From the NCBI GenBank assembly GCA_000437895.1, contig FR902123.1, forward strand, positions 1-28,371: a stretch of 28,371 nucleotides of DNA, given 5' to 3'. Position numbers and translations under genes: made by a program. The DNA comes from Clostridium sp. CAG:914. GTDB taxonomy: Bacteria > Bacillota_I > Bacilli_A > RF39 > UBA660. Shown in pieces: positions 1 to 6,828 of the stretch (position 1 is the stretch's first letter; every line of letters begins with the position of its first letter). The notes below the pieces were generated by a model. The model was not told where the DNA came from and did no database searches. It worked only from the letters and a program-made list of their open reading frames with translations.

Positions 1-1
1 G

Positions 2-139
2 AGATTATTCTATGAAGAAAATGTTGAAGATGAAAAATGGCAACAGCTTGTTGCCAAATTACCTTGGGGACATAATCTATTATTAATTGAAAAAATTAAA
101 GATAAGGGTATTAGAAAAATAAATTTTTATCATATATGA
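2..139 (+). pseudogene. C-terminally truncated fragment of a YhcG-type (DUF1016) nuclease-like protein
   Basis: An open frame enters from the left edge and stops at a TGA at 137-139. Its 45 residues include QQLVAKLPWGHN followed by LLLIEKIKD, which matches the conserved region of the N-terminal domain of YhcG/DUF1016 proteins (PDDEXK-type nuclease superfamily). In intact members the chain continues after this motif through an aromatic and basic stretch into the nuclease domain. Here it turns into an unrelated INFYHI tail and ends, so the gene is broken at its 3' end. The start lies outside the window. It lies beside relaxase and recombinase remnants, which fits a decayed mobile element. The family call rests on one short motif. 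Confidence 0.6.
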
Positions 140-213
140 TTGATAATAGAAATGTACTCATAACTAAAAAAGATTTTTTAATGAACTAAAACAAATTGTA
201 TAAGGAGATAGAA

Positions 214-1242
214 ATGAGATATATAGATAGTGTTAATAAAGAGATAAAAGATTATTTTAAAATATTAGAGCCAGATTTTCCAGAATGGTTAAATGAGTAT
301 ATAGATACAAAAGAATTGTTATCACAGCAATATATAAGTGTGACTTGTGGTACTATATATTCTGATTTGTTTGAAAGTGATTTTTTCTTTTCAAGTTTAG
401 ACCATTCAGTAGCAGTTGCTTTAATAGTGTGGCATTTTACTCGTGATAAAAAACAGACTTTATCAGGTTTATTCCACGATATAGCAACTCCTGCATTTAA
501 ACATTGTGTGGATTTCTTAAATGGAGATTATATGACACAAGAATCAACAGAGGACTTAACAACAGAAATTATTAAAAATTCTGATGAAATAATGAAATTG
601 CTAAAAAGAGATAATATTGAAATATCAGAAGTAGATAATTATCATATTTATCCTATTGCTGATAATGATACTCCAAAATTATCTGCTGATAGATTAGAGT
701 ATTCTTTATCTAATGCTTTATTTACTTATAAACTATTAGGTTATGAAAATATTAAAGAAATGTATGATGATATTGAAATACAAACAAATGAAGAAAAAGA
801 AATAGAACTAGGATTTAAAACTAAAAAAATTGCTAGGAATTTTGTCAAAGTCACTAGCAGATTATCTGTTATTTATCGTGAAGATAGAACAAGATATTCT
901 ATGCAACTAATTGCAGATATATTGAAAAAATTAAGTGAAGAAAATAAAATAACAAAGCAAGATTTATATAGACTAAAAGAAAGCAATGTAATAGATGTTA
1001 TTGAAAAATCTAAATATAAAGATATATTTAATATTTGGAAAAAAGCAAAAAAGGTAAAAGTATCAAAAGAAAAACCTCAAAATGTTTACTATGTAAATCA
1101 CGGGGCAAAAGTAAGATATATCGACCCATTATTTAATGGAAAAAGAATGTCTGAATCTTGTAAAATTGCTAAAAAGTTGATAGATAATAATTTAGCATAC
1201 GATATGGATAAATATGTATATTTAGATTTTAAATTAGATTAG
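214..1242 (+). CDS. HD-domain metal-dependent phosphohydrolase-like protein
   Basis: This 342-residue protein has the HD-superfamily arrangement of a first His in LDHS (about residue 64), the HD pair in GLFHD (about 88-89) and a distal Asp in SADRLEYS (about 159). These residues would bind a divalent metal in a phosphohydrolase. The C-terminal half, about residues 170-342, is helical and charged with no recognised domain. The ATG at 214 was chosen because AAGGAG lies 6 bases upstream; an in-frame TTG at 196 lies before that site and is unlikely. The substrate is unknown (nucleotide or nucleic-acid related in many relatives). It sits between a broken YhcG gene and a broken relaxase, and is probably cargo of the decayed element. 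It is followed 12 bases later by a DUF1653 gene with a strong AGGAGG site, so the two are likely cotranscribed. Confidence 0.75.
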   Translation: MRYIDSVNKEIKDYFKILEPDFPEWLNEYIDTKELLSQQYISVTCGTIYSDLFESDFFFSSLDHSVAVALIVWHFTRDKKQTLSGLFHDIATPAFKHCVDFLNGDYMTQESTEDLTTEIIKNSDEIMKLLKRDNIEISEVDNYHIYPIADNDTPKLSADRLEYSLSNALFTYKLLGYENIKEMYDDIEIQTNEEKEIELGFKTKKIARNFVKVTSRLSVIYREDRTRYSMQLIADILKKLSEENKITKQDLYRLKESNVIDVIEKSKYKDIFNIWKKAKKVKVSKEKPQNVYYVNHGAKVRYIDPLFNGKRMSESCKIAKKLIDNNLAYDMDKYVYLDFKLD

Positions 1243-1254
1243 GAGGAATTATTT

Positions 1255-1545
1255 ATGGAAAGAAAATTTAATAAGGGAGATATCGTTCAACATTTTAAGA
1301 GAGAAAAAATGACAGAGGAACAATTAAAAGAAGAACCAAATTTATATTTATATGAAATTATTGGTACTGCAAGACATACTGAGAATAAGGAAGAATTAAT
1401 GATTTATAAACCTTTATATTCAACTGAATGTACAAACGGAGTTGATTTTGCTTCAAGACCATTAAATATGTTTATGTCAGAAGTAGATCGTGAAAAGTAT
1501 CCAGAAATTAAACAAAAATATAGATTTGAACTTCATGAAAATTAA
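1255..1545 (+). CDS. DUF1653 domain protein
   Basis: This is a 96-residue protein matching DUF1653 almost end to end: FNKGDIVQHFKRE near the start, YLYEIIGTARHTE in the middle, then RPLNMFMSEVDREKYP and a closing RFELHE. Members of this family are small, soluble and of unknown function. They occur singly in bacterial chromosomes and often among accessory genes. The ribosome site AGGAGG overlaps the end of the HD gene, giving a 12-base gap, so the pair probably forms one transcript. The gene is intact although its neighbours on both sides are mobile-element fragments. No signal peptide or membrane segment is visible. The family assignment is firm and the role is unknown. Confidence 0.85.
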   Translation: MERKFNKGDIVQHFKREKMTEEQLKEEPNLYLYEIIGTARHTENKEELMIYKPLYSTECTNGVDFASRPLNMFMSEVDREKYPEIKQKYRFELHEN

Positions 1546-1577
1546 AAGTATAAAAATTAAATGGAGATGTTTTAAAA

Positions 1578-2087
1578 ATGAATAAGACATTTGAATTTTT
1601 AAAACATAAAACACAAGTGAACTTTATTTCAACTATTGATAGAGATTATTTTGTAAGATACACTTGTACAGAAAAATATAATGGTACTGAATTATTTCAA
1701 TCATTCGCAGAGGGAGAAGTCACACCAGAACAATGTCACGCTATTGGAGTTAGACTTGCCGAAGAAATGTGGAAAGATAGATTTGAAGTTATTGTCAGTA
1801 CACATCTTAATAGTAATCACTATCATAATCACTTTGTAATAAACTCTGTATCATTTAAAGATAGAAAAAGATATTATGATAAAAGAGAAACTTATGCAGA
1901 ATTAAGAAGATTATCAGATTCTTTATGTGAGGAATATGGCTTATCAGTTATACAAGAAAAACCATGTAGAAATAGTAAGATAAACTATGCTAATTATCAA
2001 AAAAATACTAATAACAAAGTTAATTATTATTCTATTGCAAAAGAAAACTTAGATAAGGAAAAAATCAATTCATATAATTTGGAATGA
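1578..2087 (+). pseudogene. Truncated MobP-type relaxase (mobilisation nuclease)
   Basis: This 169-residue frame carries the middle of a plasmid/ICE relaxase (Relaxase family). FQSFAEGEVTPEQ is followed by the metal-binding histidine cluster THLNSNHYHNHF at about residues 75-86, then INSVSFKDRKRYYD and SDSLCEEYGLSVI. Intact relaxases have an N-terminal motif with the nucleophilic Tyr that attacks oriT; here the first 40 or so residues do not resemble it. The C-terminus after about residue 160 is also lost, and the frame ends with TGA at 2085-2087. It cannot be a working relaxase. The same frame continues after the TGA into a serine recombinase tail, so a deletion has joined two genes of one mobile element. 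Confidence 0.8.
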
Positions 2088-2261
2088 TTAGAACATTTTA
2101 AAAATATTAAAAAACTAGATAAGATAGACAGAAATATAGTTGATAGTTATATTTCAAATATATATGTCAATGAAGATGGAAGCATAGATATTATTTTTAG
2201 ATATAATGAACAATATAAAATTGCATTAGAGTATCTTAAAACACAAAAAAATATGATATAA
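2088..2261 (+). pseudogene. C-terminal tail of a large serine recombinase (element integrase remnant)
   Basis: Directly after the TGA that ends the relaxase fragment, the same frame stays open for 57 codons to TAA at 2259-2261. The translation runs LEHFKNIKKLDKIDRNIV, then IYVNEDGSIDIIFRYNEQY and ALEYLKT. This is the typical ending of large serine recombinases of integrative elements: a helical stretch, then a short beta hairpin with I-x-V and I-x-I-x-F. The catalytic domain with its Ser is absent. In such elements the integrase often lies at the very end beside the attachment site, so the element boundary was probably near 2261-2310. The call rests on about 45 residues of pattern match. Confidence 0.65.
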
Positions 2262-2262
2262 T
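2254..2262 (+). promoter_or_regulatory. Extended -10 promoter for rbgA-yceD-rpmF
   Basis: TGATATAAT has a perfect TATAAT at 2257-2262 with the upstream TG of an extended -10. No good -35 is seen 17 bases upstream. It overlaps the stop codon of the recombinase remnant and lies about 50 bases before the rbgA start. Confidence 0.55.
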
Positions 2263-2310
2263 ATATAAGTGGAAAAACGACTTAATAAAAAAAGAAAGAA
2301 GTGATAAATA

Positions 2311-3225
2311 ATGGATATGTACCAAAAAAGAGAAATGAGAAAAAATAAAAAAATGAACGAAGATACAAAAAGTTTATCATCTACGAGTATCAATTGGTAC
2401 CCAGGTCACATGGCTAAGACCAAAAGAGAAGTAAAAGAAAGAATAGATTTAATAGACATAGTATATGAAATAATTGATGCAAGAATGCCACTATCAAGTA
2501 AGAATAACGATATTAATGACTTAATAAAAAATAAGCCTCGTATATTGATAATGACAAAAAAAGATTTATGTGACTTAAATGTCACAAATAAATGGATAGA
2601 GTATTATAAAAAGCAAGGATATGAAGTTGTACTATTAGACCTTACAAATAATCCAAATATGAAAATAATTTTTGAATCAACTAATAGATTACTTAAAGAT
2701 AAAAAAGAAAAAGAATTAAATAAAGGAATTAATAGAAGGAAAACTAGAGCTTTAGTACTTGGAATACCTAATGTAGGAAAAAGCACATTTATTAATAGAC
2801 TTGTTGGTAAAAAAGTTACCAACGTAGGAAACAAACCAGGTGTCACTAAAAAACTAGAATGGATTAGAATTAATAATGAAATAGAGTTATTAGATACACC
2901 AGGTATTTTATGGCCTAAATTAGATAACAAAGATATAGCATTAAATTTAGCTTCTCTTTCCTCTATTAAAGAAGAAATATTAGATATAGAAGAAGTAGCA
3001 ATATATATTGTAGAAAAAATGCTAAATTTATATCCAAAACAATTAAAAGAAAGATATAAAATAGATAATTATAATGATATAGTTGATATTCTTGATAAAA
3101 TAGGTTATAATATTGGAGCAATCAGAAACAAGGAAGTTGATTATGAAAGAGTGTACACTACCATAATTAATGATTTAAAACAAGGAAGATTAGGAAAAAT
3201 AACATTTGATAATATGGAGGAATAA
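2311..3225 (+). CDS. rbgA: Ribosome biogenesis GTPase RbgA (YlqF)
   Basis: RbgA is a circularly permuted GTPase that acts late in assembly of the 50S ribosomal subunit. The 304-residue protein shows NWYPGHMAKT at about 28-37, then the G4 motif TKKD (82-85) before the P-loop GIPNVGKST (151-159) and the G3 motif DTPG (195-198), which is the permuted order of the YlqF/YawG family. The C-terminal helical domain includes YPKQLKERY. Compared with the B. subtilis protein there is an N-terminal extension of about 25 basic residues before NWYPGH; a second in-frame ATG at 2317 could shorten it by two residues. A GA-rich site (AAGAAGTG) precedes the ATG. The gene overlaps yceD by one base (TAATG), linking it to ribosome genes. 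Confidence 0.95.
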   Translation: MDMYQKREMRKNKKMNEDTKSLSSTSINWYPGHMAKTKREVKERIDLIDIVYEIIDARMPLSSKNNDINDLIKNKPRILIMTKKDLCDLNVTNKWIEYYKKQGYEVVLLDLTNNPNMKIIFESTNRLLKDKKEKELNKGINRRKTRALVLGIPNVGKSTFINRLVGKKVTNVGNKPGVTKKLEWIRINNEIELLDTPGILWPKLDNKDIALNLASLSSIKEEILDIEEVAIYIVEKMLNLYPKQLKERYKIDNYNDIVDILDKIGYNIGAIRNKEVDYERVYTTIINDLKQGRLGKITFDNMEE

Positions 3226-3695
3226 TGAAAGTAGATATTAGTAAATTAATTAATGGTTATGTAGATGAAATAACTTTATCAGATAGTATTAGCTTACCTA
3301 AAGAATTGCTTGAAGAGAACAATATTTATGATATAGATTTAAAATTTGATGGTAATATATCTTTAAATAATGATAATCTTATCTTAGTAACAGGGAAAAT
3401 ATTTGGTATAATAGTATTACCAGATGATATCACTTTAGAAAGAGTTGATTGCAAAATAGACACTAATTTAGAAGAAATTTTAGAAAAAAGAGAAAATATA
3501 CTTGATATTAGTTCTATTTTATGGCAAAATATATTAGTGGAAATTCCTCTAAAAGTTAGAAAAAACTGTGAAGAGGTTAATATGTCTGGAAATGGATGGA
3601 GACTCATTAGTGAGGATACTTTCAACAAAGAACATCAAACTAATAATCCATTTCAAGACTTGAATGAATTATTTGATTCAAAGGAAGGAGAATAA
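3225..3695 (+). CDS. yceD: YceD family protein (DUF177), upstream partner of rpmF
   Basis: This 156-residue acidic protein is recognised as a DUF177/YceD member from its N-terminal pattern (MKVDISKLI, then a beta-rich segment with VTGKIFGIIVLPDD at about 54-67) and above all from its position directly in front of rpmF, where this family is found across bacteria. In other organisms it is linked to 23S rRNA accumulation and ribosome assembly. Its start codon overlaps the rbgA stop as TAATG, so translation is probably coupled. It ends two bases before the rpmF start, and the rpmF ribosome site AAGGAAGGAG lies inside its last codons. There is no signal peptide. Sequence conservation in this family is weak, so context carries much of the call. 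Confidence 0.85.
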   Translation: MKVDISKLINGYVDEITLSDSISLPKELLEENNIYDIDLKFDGNISLNNDNLILVTGKIFGIIVLPDDITLERVDCKIDTNLEEILEKRENILDISSILWQNILVEIPLKVRKNCEEVNMSGNGWRLISEDTFNKEHQTNNPFQDLNELFDSKEGE

Positions 3696-3697
3696 AT

Positions 3698-3877
3698 ATG
3701 GCAGTTCCATTTAGAAAAGTAAGTAAGACAAGAAAAAATATGCGTAGAACACATTACAAAATTACAGCTAATGGTTTAGTAGAATGTTCTAATTGCAAAG
3801 AAATGATAAGACCTCATAGAGTTTGTCCAAAGTGTGGATTTTATAAAGGCGAAAATAAATTAAGTAAAGAGAAATAG
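3698..3877 (+). CDS. rpmF: 50S ribosomal protein L32 (bL32)
   Basis: A 59-residue gene encoding ribosomal protein bL32. The start MAVPFRKVSKTRKNMRRTH is the standard L32 N-terminus. Two zinc-binding pairs, CSNC and CPKC, are present, so this is the zinc-containing (C+) form. The length matches the family. The ribosome site AAGGAAGGAG lies just upstream and overlaps the end of yceD. The stop TAG forms the base of a strong intrinsic terminator, so this is the last gene of the rbgA-yceD-rpmF operon. Confidence 0.96.
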   Translation: MAVPFRKVSKTRKNMRRTHYKITANGLVECSNCKEMIRPHRVCPKCGFYKGENKLSKEK

Positions 3878-3907
3878 GAATATTGTAAAAAATATTTCTT
3901 TTTTTTT
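3877..3907 (+). terminator. Intrinsic terminator after rpmF
   Basis: Stem GGAATATT (3877-3884) pairs with AATATTTC (3891-3898) around a 6-base loop and is followed at once by a run of T residues. It closes the rbgA operon. Confidence 0.85.
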
Positions 3908-3913
3908 ATTTTA

Positions 3914-3922
3914 TGATATAAT
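3914..3922 (+). promoter_or_regulatory. Extended -10 promoter for the transketolase-like gene
   Basis: TGATATAAT contains a perfect TATAAT (3917-3922) with an extended TG. It lies right after the rpmF terminator and 24 bases before the next start codon. The -35 region falls in the T-run and is not clear. Confidence 0.6.
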
Positions 3923-3945
3923 ACTTATGAAAGGTAGGTCAAAAT

Positions 3946-5892
3946 ATGTCAAAATATAATGAGAATGCTTTTATTAATGATATTAGATTGTTAGCTTTAA
4001 ATATGGCATATAAAAGTAAGATAACTTACAATAATAGTATTTTAAGTGTAGTACCTATATTATATACTCTATATAAAGATCATTTAGTATTTGATGTAGA
4101 TAAGCCAGAATGGTGTAATAGAGATAGATTAGTTTTATCAAATGGTAATGCAAGTCCAGCTTTATATGCTACATTATACACAGCACTTGGTAAATACAAA
4201 CAAGAAGATTTAGAAGAATATGGTTCATATAAATCTAATTTATCAGTATATCCAAGTTATGATTTAGATAAATCTATTGAAGTAACAACTACAAGTAGTG
4301 GAGAAGGTTTATCTATGGCAATAGGAATGGCAATAGCGGAAAAAAACTTAGAATCTTTATATAATAAGAAAAAAATAACTTTATTTAACTATAATATATA
4401 TTCACTTTGCAATTATAGAGATTTAACTAGTGCTAGTGGACTTGGAAGTGCTTCTGTTTGCAGTAAATATAATTTAGATAATTTAATTATATTATATGAT
4501 GCTATTAACAGAGAAGATAACAATAAAATAATGGATATGTATTTATCTATGGATTTTAATGTTATTCTTGTCAAAAATAGTTCTAAATTATCAGAAGTTA
4601 GTAAAGCCTTAGATAGCGCTAATAAAAATAGAAGACCAACTTTAATTATTTTTGAATCTAACGAAGATAAGAATTCAGCATATGAAATTGGCAATAAAAT
4701 ACTTGGAAGTATTAAAGAAGAAGATATGAAGCAATTAACGGACATCTTAACCATTGAAGATAAAAAATATAATTTTGAAGAAGCAATTAAATTATATAGA
4801 CAAGAAATTAAAGAAAGAAATGTAGATAATTATAGTTTATGGTATCAAGATTATGAAGAATTTGCAAAGACTTATAATCCAGATGATTTAGAAAAATTTA
4901 ATGATTATATAAATAATGAAAATATAACACTAGATTTAGAAAAAGTAATAGATATGGATAAGTTATTTACTGATAAGTCCCTACTTGATATTAATTATCA
5001 AATTATGAATGTTATTTCTACTTTCATACCTTATTTTATGGGAATATCCCTAGGAGATGCCGTACTTACTAAGGCATACCTAAAAGGAAAAGGTAATTAT
5101 GAAGAAGATAATTATACAGGAAGAAATATTGACTTAGATAATATGATATCATCTTCAGGTGGCATAATGAATGGAATGGCTCTAACTAATATGTTAGTAT
5201 TCACTGGAACAACATTATCAAATTTAGACAAAATGATTCCTTCTATAAAAACTTCTGCCATAATGAATTTACCAGTTACATATATATTTACTCATGATAC
5301 ATTCTTAAATGAACAAAATGGTATAATAAATAAGCCTGTTAATGAACTTACTATATTAAGAAGTATCCCTAACTTAAATGTATATAGACCGGCTGATTAT
5401 AAAGAACTAATAGGGGTATGGGATTTGGTCCTTAAGAGCAAGAAACCAACAGCCATAATTTTATCAAATAATAAACCGGAATCATTTAAGTTTACTAGTA
5501 TTGATGAGGTAAAATATGGCGGATATGTTATAAGTGAAGTAAAGAACAAACTTGATTTAATTTTAATAGCATCAGGTAGTGAACTATCACTAGCTATGAG
5601 ACTAAAAAAAGAATTAATTAAGAATTATATTGAATCTAGAATTGTATCTATGCCTAACATTGACTTGTTTTTAAAGCAAGATGAAGAATATAGAAGACAA
5701 GTTTTACCAAGAGGGTATAAGAAAATATATATTGAGTTTTCTAATGACACGTCACCTCTTAAACTTGTAAGTAAAACAGATGATATTATAAATATAAATG
5801 ATTATATAAAAGATGGTAATGAAAGTGATATATTAACTGATATGGAATTAGATATTACATCTTTAGTTATAAAAATAAAAGACAGTATATAA
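3946..5892 (+). CDS. Transketolase-like protein lacking catalytic and cofactor residues (probable pseudoenzyme)
   Basis: This 648-residue protein aligns along its whole length with transketolase: RDRLVLSNGNAS (59-70), IEVTTTSSGEG (111-121), a pyrimidine-binding half with GIMNGMAL (406-413), FTHDTF (448-453), SIPNLNVYRPAD, and a C-terminal domain with GGYVISEVK and IASGSELSLA. The family residues are replaced. The His of SNGHGS is N68; the GDG of the thiamine-diphosphate/metal motif is NYN (148-150); the catalytic Glu of the REHAM segment aligns with I401; and the GEDGPTHQP segment reads EQNGIINKP, losing its Asp and His (N458, N462). The thiamine cofactor therefore probably cannot bind. The frame has no interruption and sits in the tkt-sirA-yneF order of B. 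subtilis. A structural or regulatory role is inferred; a real transketolase would have to lie elsewhere. Confidence 0.85.
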   Translation: MSKYNENAFINDIRLLALNMAYKSKITYNNSILSVVPILYTLYKDHLVFDVDKPEWCNRDRLVLSNGNASPALYATLYTALGKYKQEDLEEYGSYKSNLSVYPSYDLDKSIEVTTTSSGEGLSMAIGMAIAEKNLESLYNKKKITLFNYNIYSLCNYRDLTSASGLGSASVCSKYNLDNLIILYDAINREDNNKIMDMYLSMDFNVILVKNSSKLSEVSKALDSANKNRRPTLIIFESNEDKNSAYEIGNKILGSIKEEDMKQLTDILTIEDKKYNFEEAIKLYRQEIKERNVDNYSLWYQDYEEFAKTYNPDDLEKFNDYINNENITLDLEKVIDMDKLFTDKSLLDINYQIMNVISTFIPYFMGISLGDAVLTKAYLKGKGNYEEDNYTGRNIDLDNMISSSGGIMNGMALTNMLVFTGTTLSNLDKMIPSIKTSAIMNLPVTYIFTHDTFLNEQNGIINKPVNELTILRSIPNLNVYRPADYKELIGVWDLVLKSKKPTAIILSNNKPESFKFTSIDEVKYGGYVISEVKNKLDLILIASGSELSLAMRLKKELIKNYIESRIVSMPNIDLFLKQDEEYRRQVLPRGYKKIYIEFSNDTSPLKLVSKTDDIININDYIKDGNESDILTDMELDITSLVIKIKDSI

Positions 5893-5941
5893 TTCGACAA
5901 AATTTTAATATATAATAATTTATATTATATATGGTGATAAT

Positions 5942-6379
5942 ATGAGAACTTATTATATATTTAAAATTAATAAATATTTTACTTTTTGCTATAAAAAATG
6001 GCCATATAGATTATATAAGATTTTGGAAGAAGTATATTATTCTAATAATTACGATAATAAATTATCATATAAGTATTATAAACAAGTAGCTATAAATTTT
6101 AATAAATTTAGTTTGAATGAATATATATATACTAGAAATGTTAATAAAGATGGTTATCATAGAGATAATAATCTACACATATATAAAACTAATAGTTTTA
6201 GTAAATTAAGTATATATGGAACTTGTTTGATTTTAAAAACTAATGATATGAATTCTATATTTTTAAATGATATATATTATAGTGAAGATAACATTTTTAT
6301 ATGTGATTTTATAAATAATGATTATTTTTGGTTAGATTCTTTAATTATTGATAGACAAAAAGAAGAATTATTAGTATAA
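5942..6379 (+). CDS. sirA: SirA-like protein (inhibitor of replication initiation)
   Basis: This 145-residue, Tyr- and Asn-rich soluble protein resembles B. subtilis SirA (YneE) at both ends: YYIFKI with an aromatic helix near the N-terminus, and ICDFINNDYFWLD near the C-terminus, which corresponds to the DFNNKRYGWL ending of SirA. In B. subtilis SirA binds domain I of DnaA and blocks replication initiation as sporulation begins. Position supports the call, because the gene lies between the transketolase-like gene and yneF exactly as in B. subtilis. The ribosome site is GGTGAT, 6 bases before the ATG, after a 49-base gap of nearly pure A/T. Overall similarity is low, so it may be a divergent relative with a changed role. 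Whether this organism sporulates cannot be told from the window. Confidence 0.65.
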   Translation: MRTYYIFKINKYFTFCYKKWPYRLYKILEEVYYSNNYDNKLSYKYYKQVAINFNKFSLNEYIYTRNVNKDGYHRDNNLHIYKTNSFSKLSIYGTCLILKTNDMNSIFLNDIYYSEDNIFICDFINNDYFWLDSLIIDRQKEELLV

Positions 6380-6400
6380 TAATGCAAGAAAGGACTAATT

Positions 6401-6610
6401 ATGTTAAGAGATATATTGTATTTAGTATTAGGTCTTATTGTAGGGGCGGTTATAGGATTCTTTGTAGCACGTCACTTCATGAAAAAGTACCTAAAGAAAA
6501 ACCCACCAATAAATGAACAAATGATAAAGACAATGATGAGTTCAATGGGAAGAACACCATCACAAAAACAAGTAAATCAAATGATGAAACAAATGAATAA
6601 ATATATGTAA
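6401..6610 (+). CDS. yneF: YneF family membrane protein (UPF0154)
   Basis: A 69-residue protein with one N-terminal membrane helix (about residues 5-24, LYLVLGLIVGAVIGFFVA) followed by a basic stretch and the hallmark NPPINEQMIKTMM then MGRTPSQKQVNQMM of UPF0154/YneF. Family length and motif match almost exactly. The function is unknown; members are small single-pass proteins of Bacilli. The site AAAGGA precedes the ATG, 21 bases after sirA, so sirA and yneF are likely cotranscribed. The gene is followed directly by a T-box leader. Confidence 0.93.
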   Translation: MLRDILYLVLGLIVGAVIGFFVARHFMKKYLKKNPPINEQMIKTMMSSMGRTPSQKQVNQMMKQMNKYM

Positions 6611-6612
6611 AA

Positions 6613-6816
6613 GATAAGTAAATTAATAAATGACTTAAAGAGAGTCTATGGTAGGTGAAAATAGATAGTCTTAGTTAATTGAAGCTACTTTTATTAATGC
6701 GATTAATAGTCGCCGGAAGAACACCGTTATATAAATTAAGATATACATATTATGTATAAATTAGGATGGTACCACGAATTATTTCGTTCCTATAGGAATG
6801 AGATAATTCTTTTTTT
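6613..6816 (+). promoter_or_regulatory. T-box riboswitch, alanine specifier, controlling the kinase-like gene and alaS
   Basis: The core T-box AGGATGGTACCACG lies at 6763-6776; its TGGT can pair with the ACCA end of tRNA-Ala. An upstream stem I region includes AGAGAG and GGTAGGTGAAAA, and the conserved CCGTTAT precedes the antiterminator. The likely specifier is GCT (Ala) at 6684-6686 within GAAGCTAC. The terminator hairpin is a 15-bp stem, 6776-6790 with 6795-6809 (two G-T pairs), then T7. Uncharged tRNA-Ala should stabilise the antiterminator, which shares the ACCACGAA strand. The alaS gene in the operon supports the Ala reading. Stem I was not folded by computation. Confidence 0.9.
6776..6816 (+). 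terminator. T-box regulated terminator
   Basis: GAATTATTTCGTTCC pairs with GGAATGAGATAATTC around a TATA loop, followed by seven T. Its 5' strand overlaps the antiterminator side of the T-box. The AAGGAGG ribosome site follows directly. Confidence 0.88.
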
Positions 6817-6828
6817 AAGGAGGTTAAT

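Noticed and set aside
136..189. Short frame M-I-D-N-R-N-V after the YhcG fragment
   Set aside because: Only 17 codons, no ribosome site and no recognisable homology; left as intergenic remnant.
2085..2087. TGA read through as Trp, making one relaxase-recombinase protein
   Set aside because: All intact genes use TGG for Trp and none has in-frame TGA, and both joined parts lack their catalytic segments.
2604..2930. Minus-strand open frame of 108 codons opposite rbgA, and similar ones opposite the yceD, transketolase-like, polC and ABC genes
   Set aside because: They mirror the codon bias of real genes, have hydrophobic, low-complexity translations and lack ribosome sites; shadows of + strand genes.
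3946..5892. Transketolase-like gene as an ordinary decaying pseudogene
   Set aside because: No stop or frameshift in 648 codons, a good promoter, and conserved non-catalytic motifs argue for a maintained protein.
5893..5941. A/T-only dyad between the transketolase-like gene and sirA as a terminator
   Set aside because: Pairing is only A-T, with no T run after it; near-pure A/T sequence forms such dyads by chance.
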